64,000 bases of DNA from Odontocerum albicorne (GCA_949825065.1 OX463852.1:11063665-11127664); one strand, 5' to 3'; positions 12,501 through 22,549 are shown, numbered from the stretch's first letter. Program-made: numbers and translations. Notes: generated by a model not told the origin, from the sequence alone.

Positions 12501-15500
12501 CTTTCAGGTTCACCAGGGACATTCACGGTCTTTTCATCAACTTTTAAAAGCCATTATAATTTTAATTTTTCTCGCTGAAAATATTCAGTGTCTTTCCGAT
12601 CATGGACTTGCATTACACTCGAGCAAAGATTGTTAATTGGCTTTCCTAGTTCACCTAAATCTTACATTAGTTGGTTCCAGAGTCTGAAACTAGTTGTCAA
12701 CTAATGTTAGACTCACTTCGTCTTTAAATTTCACTTTTGTTGTACATTATTCATAAACTTTGTACAAATTAATAATAATTTGAATATTTTTTGTGATGTA
12801 AATTTCTTTGTAAATTCCTTTATGTACTTTTGTCTGGTTGATTGGAAGAGATTGTCACCAGACAATAAGCACGCCAGATTGTTTTAAATAAATATGTGTA
12901 TTATCTTTTTGTCAAGCCAAAGAAAATGTATTCCACGTGATACATCCTTTTTAGTAATATCTGAAAATTTCTTACAAAGGCTATATTATTATTTAAATTT
13001 ACCAAAATTATATATACTACTTGCCTGAAAATGGTCCCTGTGGGCTTGTGATGATTGACCTAGAAAAGTATAAAGATCTGCAGGTAGCCTCTCAGCACGC
13101 GTTCTGTATATGATCACATCTGATACAGCGAGAACCTTAAAATTATAATGATTATTATTAGCTCAACATACGAAGCTCATTATATCAAATATGGAATTAT
13201 TTGTATCGAGCTATTTCGACAATGAAAGATACAGCTAAATTGCCAAATAAATATTTAATTATTTGAAATACATTTTCACACTTGCACAAGTGATTATGAA
13301 ATGGGTGTTCAAAGAAAACAACAGATTGATAGGATATATGTCTGAGGTGGGTCGGAAGAAAAACATAGATTAAAAAAAAACAAATATGGAACCATTACTC
13401 TACAGACAATCCACCGATAAACAGCTCTGTATAATAATTGTCTGAAAATGTTAAAAACTGAGTGCTGGTTAACAATCATAGTTATCTGACCAGAAGAGCA
13501 AACCCAAGCCTTCCAAAAATGACTTTAGGGATTTAATGAGGGTTAGGAGATTAGAAACTGCTGAAATGCGCATGCTAAGATGGTCAGCAGGTGTGTCCCT
13601 AAGAGACAAAATAAGAAGCTCACGCATTCGTGGAAGCCTGGGTGTTACAGACATCAACAGCAAGATGGAGGAGAGGCGATTGAGATGGTATGGGCACGTT
13701 GGACGCAGAGCACCCGATCACATTGTGAACCAGGCAATCTCCGTGGATCTTCCTCGAATAACAACCAGAGGAAGACCAAAGAATTCATGGGTGGTGCAAA
13801 AAGATAACCTGATGCAGAGGCACGGCCTGGGGGACGTAGTCCGGGACAGAAGAGCATACAACCTGAGGACGAGGAGAGCTGACCCCAACAGTCTTCGCAG
13901 ACAATGAGTTGGGATAGAGCCAGGGAAAGAATGAGGGTTAGGAGATTCTTCTTCTTGTTGTAGATCTTGGATCTGTTATGTTGTGAAAGTCATTCTTGGG
14001 AAGTAGAACACCAGCTGTCGTCTACCACCTTTTAGATTCCCTTCCTAGCATACGATGTCCTGCGGATATTTCGGGTTGAAAGCTAACATTAATTTGCTCT
14101 TGGGGTGACATGTGTAAAAAAAACAGTCCTTAGGTTGAAATTAACAAACTAGATCGATGAGACATTTGCAACTGAGTGACAAAATCATTTGATAGAGAAG
14201 ATATCGGTGAAGTAGGAAACAACAAAATCATATAAACATGTAGAAAGAAAAGTTCAAAAGAAAGTTCACGAGAAAAGGCAAGACTAATGTGTAATAGTAT
14301 GTAATATGTTTGTTTATATAATAACGCTGATGTCAGTATTACGTTGACAAATTGTACCATATAAAATGAACTTTTATAAAGTTTTTATTCAAGTTTAATT
14401 TCATTATGTGACATCAGAGATAAGGCTTGACACGAGCATTCCTTAACTTGATAAACATTAAGATTAAAACTAAAAAAACTTAAATAGTATCAGCGCATAT
14501 GTTAAAATTTAATATGTGAGATAAGAGAGTTATGTTATTTAGACTCTCAGATAATGATTGAAATTAACACATTGATTACAAATTTGCAAAAACTTTAGAA
14601 GAAAATAAAATAACTTCGCAATACTTTTAACACGTTCCGTGCCGCAGTACATTTTGAGAAAATAAGTACCTGCGCCACTAAACAAATTATAGTTTATATT
14701 ATGTATACATATATAGGCTTCATAAATAATGATTTATTTTTAAAAATAAACTGATTTTAGGTGATATTGTGAGCGTAGGTCACCGGTGACCTACGGGGCG
14801 TCGTACGGTAATACATGTATATGCAACATAAACTTTTGTAGTCGAAACAAATTGTAGCATGCCTAATTTATTACTTATTATATTTTTTATTTATTTATGT
14901 AATATGCTATAGTGTTACGCCATAACATAATAATCTCTTATGATTACTGAGACAATAGCTCCAAAAAAAAGGGTCACAATGTTGCATAGACAATGCACCC
15001 TCATAAATGTCCAGAGTGTGACAAATGGATGGCAAAGATGACAAAAAGAAAAGATGATATTGTACCCTCTTAATTCATATTCCTTACATCATTTATTAAT
15101 TAAACTTAATTTTTAATTATATAGCTTGCTCATGTACACCTGGAGGTTTATTAAAAATAATTGCATTTTCAAACAAAATTTTGGAAGTTTTTATGTGCGT
15201 TATATTCAGGGGCGCCGTATAGTTCACATTCAATGTTAAAATTCGTAGTAAATGTGACCGCTGGCGCACTGGGACTGTTTATAAAAAAAAAACACGTAGG
15301 TCACCGGTGACCTATGTGGCGCCCTGGTCAAAAACATGGTAGGTCACCGGTGACCTACGCGGCGCGGAACGTGTTAATTTACATGGATTTAATTTGACTA
15401 GAATATATAAAAGATGAAAGTAAGAAGCTTTTAAATTTTGCATAAGAGTTCAAAAGCGACTATTATATTTTCTTTAATTTTCAAATAAATATCTACAAAA

Positions 15501-18500
15501 CTGAAGAAAATGCGGATGCAGAGAAGGCGAAGGAAAGTTTGAGGTTCTCTCTGCCCATCCCAACAGAAAAATGTCTTGGAATGTAAGTATTAGGTAAAAC
15601 ATACATTTTGTAAGTTACATTTTAAACTTATATTTTCGTGATACTTAATGGCAACTTTACAAATCGCTTTCGAGTGATGTTTGTTCCTACATAGTACCAT
15701 ATAACACAATGATTCAACAGATATGATGTGATATAGACAGTAGGTAGATTAAACCTATTTGACTCAATTCATTACAGGTTTTTATTCTAAAAATTGCACA
15801 AAGATAGGAATCTCACAACTTATTATAAGTAAAAATAATCTACAATAATTATCTGTTGGTTATAGAATATTAAAACACATTTCCATCTAAAAAAATCTAT
15901 ATAAAGAGTACTTTTGTAAGGTACGAAATTAAATGTAGAAAATGAAAATTATTAAATATGTTAATAATTTTTACCTATTACATAATCTATTTTAGAGTTT
16001 ACAACTGCGTTTTTGTAGCCCATTTTGCAGCTGATTTTTCGAGAATGTTGCAGTTTTCATCGTCAGGGCTCTTCAAACATGAATAACCTTCAAATCCTGT
16101 GAAACATCATGTAAGGCAGATACTCAATACCAACACATTCATTTTAGTTAATTAAAGCAAAAGTCTATTACCAACTAATAACTGACCAAGAGAAATATGT
16201 TAATTTCCATGACCAATCAATCATCAATTATGTCATGTATTTCCAATAATATTCCAATTATTCGCATCCATCATCCCTGAGCATACTAACTTGATCAAAA
16301 AGTTTTAGGACTTTATTCATAAAATCGAAAATATAAGTTTATTCATTAAAATCGATATGGTCCCCTTCAAAGTACTCCCCATCGACTGCAACACACTTAA
16401 CCAGTGTGTTGCAGTTGATGGAGAGTACTTTGAAGGGGAGCCAGCGCTTGATCCAATCCTCGAAACACCGCTGGTATTCAATTTTCGGTATGTCCATCAG
16501 AGCCGTCTTCGATTTTTTCATGACATCCTCTCGGGTGCTGTAACGCGTTCCACAAAGTGGTTTTTTAAGTTGGTTGAACAGTAAAAAGTCGCAGGGAGCC
16601 AGATCAGGTGAATTCGAAGGCTGGATAGTATTTGTGTTGTTTTTGGTAAAAAACTCATGGAAATCACGTCTTTCGCGATTTCATAGGGTCCTTTTTTTGC
16701 ATGAAATTGAGATCTTTCGGCACCAGTTTTGCAGCGACACGTCTGAGGCCCAAATCACTAACCAAAATGTCTTGAGTGGATTCATAAGCCATGTTTAAGT
16801 CCTCTGTCAGCTCTCTGATGGTCAATTGGCGGTTTTCGGCCAACATTTCTTTGGTTTTATCGATGTTTTCATCAGTTTTCGACTGCCACTGCGTTCGTCA
16901 TCCTCGACCGACTCACGACCACTTCTGAAGCGTTCGTGTCACCAAAAAACACTTCTCCATCATTTCCAAGGTCTGCAGACCGTTAAATCCATTTTTCACA
17001 CAAAATTTAATGCAAACTCGTAGGTGCACAGTTGATGCTATTTTCAAACTTGTAAAAAATCAAAAACACGTACTCAGTACAGCGTAACTTTTACAAATGT
17101 CAAGCTATGACGCTGAAATTTAGAGGGAAGTGTCAATGATAGATGTGGTAACCTAAAAAAAAAAAGAATTCCAATCTGGTGACTGACAGCGCCACACGGT
17201 GACCAGTCCTAAAACTTTTTGATCAAGGTAGTAGTCTCGATGTTCAGACAAACTAGTATATGTTGAGTTCTGTATAGCCCCACAATCATATTCTATGCTA
17301 CACTAGTTCACGAAACCCCATCTCTAAATGTTCAACTTGCATCTAGTCACACCTATTCAGAGCCTATTCAGGGCTCTCCAAGTAGGCTAAGGTTGTTGAT
17401 CTCCAGGTGCCGTTTTGTTGAGAGTTTCATTCAGTTATCAGGTGTTCTTTATTTCAACTTCAGAAAACTAGTTTAGTAGGAGCAATTGTCAGTTCTTGCA
17501 CTCTGTGAAACTATTTCTAGATTTCATCTCAATACTGGCTAGTAACCATATAAGGGGTGGGATGTTTTGTTTTGTTCTTTCTATGTTTTTAAATGTGCTT
17601 TAGAGAATAAAGTACAAAATATGTAACTTTAAGACAGCAATAATATTGTAATACTAGACAATTAACCCGTGTTATGCAGTTTTAGAGTTTTTTATAATGT
17701 TTCAGAACTGTTGTTATAAAATGCTTGAGGACAAATAAACCAAAAATTTATATATGTATTCTTAAAAACGAAAAAAAAGGTTAAGAATTTTGCCTACGAA
17801 AGACCATATTGTCACAATAATACCGCCCTGACAAATAAACTGACAGCTAAATGTCAAAACTATAAAATCTCCACTCGTGACAATTATTTATTCAACACAT
17901 CAGGACGTGGAGAAAAGGAAGTTATTTAAATTTTATAATTTAATTATTACAGCACGCCTCTTATTATATCTACTTAAGTGAAAATAATGCGATATCTGTT
18001 ATTAAAAATCAAAACTATCTAAATTATTATCGACAATAATGTGTTATATGGGTGACATCTGCTTTTAGATTTTACAATTTTTTTTCACTTTGGATAGATT
18101 TGGGTGTTTATTATTATAATTACAATATATAAGCCATATCATTTTAATGTCATAATGTATTTTTTTAATAAAATAACAAATAAATCTCATGAATCACAAA
18201 AACATTTAACAGAATTTCTTTTTCTGGTTTTAAAAATAAAGCGAACTTTGACCAAAATGTATGTAGGTCAAATTCAGCTTGAATAATTTGGGCCTTTAAC
18301 AGTTATTTACTCTTTAAAACTTAGCAGAATAAAAATATAATACATATATGGTATACACACACACTGATGAGCTGAAACCGCCTAGGTCTGACTTGTAGAT
18401 CCAGTTAAATATTTTGTTTTGTAAAGGTAGTTTATATTTTCATATTTTAGATATTATTACTGTATCGGACGTATGCGTCATCATACAACATATAATTGAT

Positions 18501-20411
18501 TGGTTTTCTTAATTGGTTTGATATGTAAATTCATGGTTTGTTTTGATGTATAATATTTGTATGTGTATTTATTTGGTATTTTTGTAAGTATCATAAAATA
18601 AATGTTTGTTGGGGTCACCGCACGACGGCAACGGAAATGTACCTTATGCACGGTCACCGCGAGACTATATCGCAAGCCAGCCGGCTTCTGCAGGCGCACA
18701 ACTTCCGAAAATTGTGACATTTCGCCAGATGTTACGGCAGGTAGATGCGAAAACAGGCGCTTGCGATGAACGATTGACTGTACATAAGAAGCGAAAAAGC
18801 CAAATAAATCCCCTTCTGAGTTCACTCTGCCTACTGTGTTTTACTTGCAATCATCTAGTACCTGCCTAAGAGGAATCTCTTCACCCTGCTACCTTTTCAC
18901 CGATCTACGCTTCTGAACGTGAGCCGAATTCTCCGAGTATCGTGCAGCAGCCATCCACCAATGTTACAGTTCTTTGTACCAGTGCCGTACATTTACAATA
19001 AATAACTGAAGTTATCGCACGTATAAGGGTATATTTCAACAACCCTTCAAATGATCATAGACCCTTCTACGGGTGATAGCTTCAATTCTGCTGGTTCTGC
19101 TACTATCGAACATGTATTTGCTTTGAATATATAAACCAAATCATTGTAATGTGCAAATGTGCTGAACTTCCGTGCAGAAGGTTTGAAGAACACACTTGAT
19201 TACATTGATTGGTTAGCAAAGATTTTTGCTAACTAGTTTTTAAATTCTAAGGGACAATAGATAGGAAGTAGGAAAATTCAAAATGCAGTAAAAAAGTAAC
19301 AAAATTTAAAAATAAATAGGACCAGATATTTATCAGTGAAAGGAGAATTGTACGATATTTTCTAAATCGAGTAAATTCCAACAAAAAAAGCTAAAACACA
19401 AAATAACGTAAAAAATACTAAAATATAAGTTACCTTAAGGAGTAGAGTTGTTGAAGTATTAGGATGATGTAAAGGTGGAGTATCCAGACAGAGCAAATTT
19501 TTTTTTGGTTCAAATGCAGCCCACACTCCATGGGTTCCTCCATCAGGACTACTGCTTGTTTTGAACTTTTGTTGGTTACGGAAGAGTATCTGTTGTAAAA
19601 TTATATTTTTGTAAGACAATTTTCAGTATGATTTTTTTCAGTAAAGTATCACAAAAACATATAATAATGTCTCTGTGAATAAATGTATCAACTCTTACGT
19701 TGATAATGAGCTCCTGAATTATTCATCACAAAACAGTTTAATATGGCACAAGTGACAGCCTTTGTGGCCCACTGGTAGAAAACTAGACTTCTGTCTAAGC
19801 GTTTTAAGTTTGATTCACAATGGTGATCAAAAAAGCCCATATTCCCACCGAATCGCAATATGTTAAAAGCATGAGCATTGTGTAAAATTGATATTGAGTG
19901 CCTACACATCATCAATATATTGAAAATATAATTTAATATTTAGCCATAGATTGTCAAAAGAGGACAAACAATATTTTAATATAATACTACAAAATCAGTA
20001 AAGCATAAGTTCTGTAAAGAATATTTTGCATATAATTATAAACATAGTATCGTAATAATAAAAACAGGCACTCACACTATTTAGAGCGTAAGACTTCCCA
20101 TCACCAGAGTTGCCAAATATCGAAACTACTTTAAGTTTGCAATTATTAGGAGTGTTCAGGAGGTGATTAAATTGTTCGGGACTAGTTACTTTCATATTTT
20201 CTTCAGAATCTATGAGAAGAAAACTCTCATCTTTAGAATGCAATGGCATTGAATCCAATGTTAAATTTACACTAGTAAAGTTTTCGGCCATTGTCATGTT
20301 TAGTCTCAATTCTTCAAAGGGATCGGGTTCTTCTTCATTTAATAAAAAATTGCCCGACTGTAAAATCGATGGTGAATTTGGTTTAACTTTGAGTGGCTGA
20401 TTTTTATCCAT
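545..20411 (-). CDS. ZFYVE1: ZFYVE1/DFCP1 orthologue (P-loop NTPase, cysteine-rich and FYVE protein), C-terminus off the window
   Basis: Ten exons join in phase on the minus strand: A 20076-20411, B 19434-19589, C 13025-13135, D 7072-7183, E 6095-6263, F 4274-4378, G 3798-3860, H 1571-1625, I 1236-1342, J 545-626. The start is the ATG at 20411, with an in-frame TAA just upstream. Exon A carries the P-loop GNSGDGKS (residues 100-107) after KLKVVSIF. Exon B has GVWAAFEP, exon C VSDVIIYRTRAERL, exon D PLSTRGPAVIICHE. Exons F to I carry CxxC-type pairs (CKAC, CRKC, CVDC), and exon J reads QYWFGNK and EIVHVW. These match vertebrate DFCP1, which marks omegasomes and lipid droplets. The two FYVE domains should lie before base 1. 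The protein seems to lack the N-terminal zinc-finger segment of the human protein. The position equivalent to DTEG in the NTPase reads DTPP. The donor after exon C is GC (CAG|GCAAGT). Confidence 0.88.
1690..1975 (-). repeat. tRNA-derived SINE
   Basis: On the minus strand a box A-like sequence TGGTCTTGCGG (complement of 1951-1961) precedes a box B-like GGTTTGAATCC (complement of 1908-1918) by about 43 nt, the spacing of an internal tRNA promoter. A partial anticodon-arm-like stem lies between them. About 200 bp of non-tRNA body follows, ending near an A-rich stretch around 1700. It lies in a ZFYVE1 intron, in the same orientation as the gene. It is not a functional tRNA because the acceptor stem does not close. 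Exact ends are uncertain. Confidence 0.6.
3300..3710 (-). mobile_element. LINE fragment (3' part, degenerate)
   Basis: Minus-strand reading of about 3480-3700 gives fragments resembling the C-terminus of RTE-like reverse transcriptases, with several stops. The segment around 3626-3710 resembles those at about 4758 and 56940, so it belongs to the same LINE family. A small hairpin (TGTCGAGGGC ... GCCCTTCGACA, 3315-3340) and an AATAAATAAATAAAT stretch near 3420 lie in or beside it. Inactive. Confidence 0.45.
4545..5070 (-). mobile_element. RTE-like LINE fragment, degenerate
   Basis: The minus strand reads LPYGSESWHVT near 4760, which matches the YGSE(T/A)W signature in the C-terminal part of RTE-like reverse transcriptases. 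Further patches on both sides contain stops and frame changes. It lies in the ZFYVE1 intron upstream of exon F. A short segment near 4560-4600 (CCAGAGCCCAGCACTTCACG) recurs in modified form near 62670. A remnant only. Confidence 0.5.
5811..6092. repeat. Palindromic interspersed repeat, copy 1
   Basis: The two arms are inverted: the left contains CACTGTTTATTCCACTTTAT and GGTATAACCCTAC, the right GGTAGGGTTATACC and ATAAAGTGGAT. Between them a GAT(G)ATGAGGTGAAA motif recurs on both strands. The tail GTTAATGCCTTAACTATAAA is shared with copy 2 at 61221-61454. It has no coding capacity and is probably a foldback or MITE-type element. Its right end lies only about 3 bp from the donor of ZFYVE1 exon E. 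Confidence 0.65.
6330..6580 (+). mobile_element. RTE-like LINE C-terminal remnant with internal 50-bp duplication
   Basis: The plus strand reads KRWIDVVDEDIQAL near 6350, the RPxKRW(I/R)DV tail typical of RTE-type reverse transcriptases. A 50-bp unit is repeated directly at 6416-6465 and 6466-6515, differing at one visible position. Stops interrupt the frame. It lies in the ZFYVE1 intron upstream of exon E. Confidence 0.45.
6654..6762. repeat. Pair of adjacent long hairpins
   Basis: First stem-loop: arms 6654-6672 and 6681-6699, near-perfect, built on CATTTTAATCATACA. Second stem-loop: arms 6712-6734 and 6740-6762, built on CATCCTGAT and TTTACCTATA, with one or two mismatches and a 5-nt loop. 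They may be the ends of small foldback transposons. No family was recognised. Confidence 0.6.
7675..7716 (-). CDS. ZFYVE1: Candidate 42-nt cassette exon of ZFYVE1
   Basis: A pyrimidine-rich acceptor (TTTACTCCTTAG|GTGG) and a donor (CATAAG|GTAATA) bound 42 nt that read VERMITLQDEQPHK without a stop. The segment lies between exons C and D, which join at phase 0, so its inclusion would keep the frame and add 14 residues. Exons C and D joined directly already match the spacing in human DFCP1, so this exon would be optional. It may be a chance combination of splice-like sequences; RNA evidence is required. Confidence 0.35.
7720..8225. other. Intron stretch with a GC-richer unclassified segment
   Basis: From about 7920 to 8225 base composition rises sharply above the AT-rich intron, and two overlapping plus-strand frames are open for 75 and 111 codons. 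Neither shows a known motif. The segment ends exactly where mariner 8228-9519 begins. It may be part of an older repeat into which the mariner inserted. No function is proposed. Confidence 0.3.
8228..9519 (+). mobile_element. Mariner family A, full length, one disabling frameshift
   Basis: About 1,292 bp flanked by TA dinucleotides (8226-8227 and 9520-9521). ITRs begin CGAGGGTGGTCCCAGAAGTA on the left and CGAGGGTAGTCCCAAAAGTA on the right strand. Sequence between the ITRs and the transposase is short, as in autonomous mariners. It lies in the ZFYVE1 intron between exons C and D, opposite to the host gene. Confidence 0.92.
8379..9454 (+). pseudogene. Mariner transposase (DD34D), family A, single frameshift
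   Basis: The N-terminal helix-turn-helix half ([11 protein letters not shown], then GRPNEV) and first catalytic Asp (TMDETWVHH) occupy 8379-8924. The frame then breaks near 8921, where one base appears to be missing before KQWTERGE, and a stop follows. The second frame, 8993-9454, carries HQDNAPVH and [14 protein letters not shown], the second and third catalytic Asp at DD34D spacing, and runs to its natural stop (GDYVEK). The codon for the first residue shown is GTG; the true ATG may lie slightly upstream. One lesion suggests recent activity. Confidence 0.88.
9540..10240 (+). mobile_element. pogo/Tigger (jerky-like) transposon fragment
   Basis: An open frame at 9603-9824 reads GGNAKGVFEPNLKI, then SNKKAWVTKTIFEECFNSYF, a pattern of the DDE domain in Tigger/jerky-type transposases. 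Downstream, to about 10240, acidic plus-strand reading fits the variable C-terminus. Neither the N-terminal CENP-B-like DNA-binding domain nor the ITRs were identified. It starts about 20 bp after mariner A. Inactive. Confidence 0.6.
10085..10236. repeat. Four-copy 38-bp tandem repeat
   Basis: Four contiguous units begin at 10085, 10123, 10161 and 10199. Each starts GAAATTTGGACAGAGCCAG and continues with TTATCGAAAATGACATGAT. No difference between units is visible, so amplification is recent. The period is not a multiple of three. A partial fifth unit (GAAATG) follows. The units lie in the Tigger-derived segment and have no spacers. Confidence 0.9.
10628..12244 (-). mobile_element. hAT transposon nested in the mariner
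   Basis: About 1,617 bp bounded by the 8-bp target duplication TGGGAGAC (10620-10627 and 12245-12252), the hallmark of hAT. Terminal inverted repeats are CAGTGGCGGCCA on the left and CAGTAGCGGGTG on the opposite strand of the right end. An internal minus-strand ORF carries a hAT dimerisation region. The element is much shorter than typical autonomous hATs, so most of the transposase is missing. Confidence 0.9.
10718..11071 (-). pseudogene. hAT transposase C-terminal dimerisation domain fragment
   Basis: 117 codons containing TIPMTSVESERCYSTLKRIK followed by SFLRN and RLNALLRVVSI, the conserved core of the hAT C-terminal dimerisation region (ZMYM/TTF-type hAT). The RNase H-like catalytic core and the zinc finger were not found upstream between 11072 and 12244. 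Therefore it is a truncated transposase. Confidence 0.78.
12831..12890 (+). repeat. LINE 3'-tail motif (copy 1)
   Basis: GGTTGATTGGAAGAGATTGT and the following CACCAGACAATAAGCACGCC form a recurrent short motif with a small hairpin (ATTGT...ACAAT). Related copies occur at about 27090, 37680, 42200, 45305 and 57516. It is probably the 3' end of an RTE-like LINE. The rest of 12333-13024 shows no gene. Confidence 0.5.
13490..13960 (+). mobile_element. RTE-like LINE C-terminal fragment
   Basis: An open frame at 13536-13907 reads ETAEMRMLRWSAGVSLRDKI, then RRLRWYGHVGRR and RGRPKNSW. These are signatures of the C-terminal region of RTE-type endonuclease/reverse transcriptases. The 5' part is absent. 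The frame ends with TGA after NSLRRQ. The fragment lies in the ZFYVE1 intron between exons B and C. Confidence 0.7.
14631..15373. mobile_element. piggyBac-type MITE with internal GGTCACCGGTGACC palindromes
   Basis: TTAA target sites (14627-14630 and 15374-15377) flank terminal inverted repeats CACGTTCCGTGCCGC and CACGTTCCGCGCCGC. The 743-bp interior has no transposase. It contains the palindrome GGTCACCGGTGACC three times (14774-14795, 15295-15316, 15339-15358 including flanks), all near the ends. TTAA duplication and TIR type indicate a non-autonomous piggyBac relative. Confidence 0.75.
16286..17231 (-). mobile_element. Mariner family C deletion derivative, copy 1
   Basis: TA-flanked, ITR CTAACTTGATCAAAAAGTTT on the left and CTACCTTGATCAAAAAGTTT on the right strand. 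Minus-strand fragments include LTIRELTEDLNMAYES (helix-turn-helix half) and [17 protein letters not shown] (third catalytic region), so the middle of the transposase is deleted. An inverted duplication of about 34 bp at 16362-16440 forms a hairpin that is absent from copy 2 (60218-60836). Confidence 0.85.
17232..19433. other. ZFYVE1 intron sequence; GC-richer repeat at about 18600-19045
   Basis: Between the mariner and exon B no host exon was found. From 18600 to 19045 base composition and CpG content rise, an 87-codon plus-strand frame is open, and the segment runs from TGTTGGGG to TTTCAACA. This could be a solo LTR, but no target-site duplication is visible. The rest is AT-rich without recognised features. 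Confidence 0.3.
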
Positions 20412-21453
20412 CGTGGACAAAAACTTTTAATTAATAATCCATTCAGACTCCAATTGAATATTAATTTATTATATGTTGTCCTGCAAATAAATTTATGATT
20501 AAAGTCTTATATTTTTTATATGTTAGTATGTATGAAACTGGACTACTTTCCTGAGTCAAGAATAGTTTTAAAATATTTTTTGTGGAAAAATAATGTCACC
20601 TATGATATTGAGTATATTTGTTTAGAAAAAATGTATATTGCAAACAATGTTCTTGAAAGATCTATCAATGAACATAGTATTGACAAAAAAGAAGTGTAAA
20701 ATCTAGTTTTACATTCAGTGAAAATATCAAATTGAAGCCCAATAGTTAATATATTGTGGAAACTTAACAACAAATAAACAATTATATTCGATGATAAAAT
20801 ATGGCTACAAAAAATTTATTCTTACAAAGCACTCACCAGGGTGAATTGTCTTAAAACAAAAAATCTCAATCTATACAGATATTCAAAAAGCAAACTTAAC
20901 AAAGAGAAATAAAGGTCATTAAAATATGTCCTATGTCCACTTCGGTTTGTAATACACAGATAAATTTATCATGTCAAAAATTTAAAATAGATTTTGTGCA
21001 AAAAAATAAGTTTTTATTATATAAAGGTTAAATTGTGCATACACCTCATATACCCCCAAATACACATATAAATAAAGAAAAAAACCTAAAACTAGTGCAC
21101 TAAACATAGATATATAAATAAAAATAATAACTTAATGCACTAACAGAACGACCTTATATTGTTAACAGGGCAGCCTAATAATACTCATTATTTTTATTTA
21201 AAAATCATTAGTTGTAGTTTTGTACTATAAGAAATTATTTTAAATAATAAAAAAACATGGTATATTTCGTGTGGTCACGCAAACTTTTCGCACAATGACC
21301 AAATATTTTAATATGTTTATCTACGCTAAAATGTCATTCGTGTCAAAATTTTGATTCATAGTATTTCATTAAACATACCATAAATGCATAAGAAACAAAT
21401 AAAATGCAACTCCTTTCTGTGATAGCGCTCTGTATAAATAACAAGACTTATAT

Positions 21454-21885
21454 TTGTTTAACAAACATATTGCACAACAGCAAAACAGACAGGATGATAC
21501 GTCAAATCGTGTTTACAGAAATATCTCGGACAATTTTCGGAACGATGACACACGTGCTTGTCAACAAAAAATAATCATAGAAAACTGCATACCTCTTAAT
21601 AAAAGTTTAAGATTGGATTCTCACTTGCTGCGGTCCACAGATTACTTGCGGCCATACTGCGAGCTGCCCTTGGAATTACCGAGAGGTGAATTAGTATACC
21701 CACGGGACAATAAAACTCGCAAAAAATCTTCAAAGTGTGTTCAAATCAGATTGTTAGGTTACCCAATGATTCCCGATTTTGCGATAACATTTTATATACA
21801 CGCGTTTTTTTTGTTTCAAATAAAAATGAATACATTATTTTTTTTTACACTTTGGTTTTCCAAGACTCATAGCGACGTGACTTAG
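21454..21885 (+). CDS. Unassigned 143-codon ORF, possibly an exon
   Basis: The frame is open for 143 codons (first codon TTG). Its middle uses less AT-biased codons than the surroundings (LRPYCELPLELPRGELVYPR), which suggests past or present coding. The last 40 residues are hydrophobic and AT-driven and look like read-through into non-coding DNA. Possible splice sites are TGTTTACAG|AAATAT and TCAAA|GTGTGT. No homologue was recognised. It may be an exon of an unknown plus-strand gene, a transposon relic, or chance. Confidence 0.25.
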   Translation: MFNKHIAQQQNRQDDTSNRVYRNISDNFRNDDTRACQQKIIIENCIPLNKSLRLDSHLLRSTDYLRPYCELPLELPRGELVYPRDNKTRKKSSKCVQIRLLGYPMIPDFAITFYIHAFFLFQIKMNTLFFFTLWFSKTHSDVT

Positions 21886-22549
21886 AAATGAAAGTTTTCA
21901 AAATTATTCAAGACAATCGTTAAGAGACAGAATAACAAAATATTATGTCTGGGAAATGTGCAATGTCTTAACGTGATGAAAAAAAGATAAAACTTTTAGC
22001 ATAAACTTTTACTCGGCTCATTTAAAAGTTGTGATTAGAGTGAACCAAGATAGGTAAATGTAGAAAGTGAAAGGAAACAACTGTGCTGACCCGTAAGGTG
22101 ACGGGGCTTCTTAAATTAGCCCTCTGATATCTTTTTCTAATTTGGTGCCAATGTACCTAATATATCGTCCTGTGAGCAATCAATATCGACCTTTAAGAAT
22201 TCAGAACAAGCTTCACCTTGAGACTCTTGAAGTAGTTTTGAATTAAAAGGAAAATGTTCCGTGGAATATTATGGATAATTGATTTATTCAAGAAATATGG
22301 AAATAAATTAAGATCGTAGGTTTGTCTCTCGAGCCGCCATATGTGTTGAAGGTGGCAGATAGCATTCTCGCAGGACTCTTCTTTTAACATCAAATTGCAA
22401 AGGAAAAAGTGGACAGTTTTTTACAAATTGAGAATTAAGTCTATTACTGACGATATACTCGTACATATATAACGTATTATGTTGATTAATGGGTACAATG
22501 TGTAAGTGATAGAAACAAAGAGGATAGATCTCCACACTTTCCTTTAAAT

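Noticed and set aside
18600..19045. Solo LTR candidate (TGTTGGGG ... TTTCAACA)
   Set aside because: No target-site duplication, primer-binding site or second LTR is visible. Kept only as an unclassified GC-richer segment.
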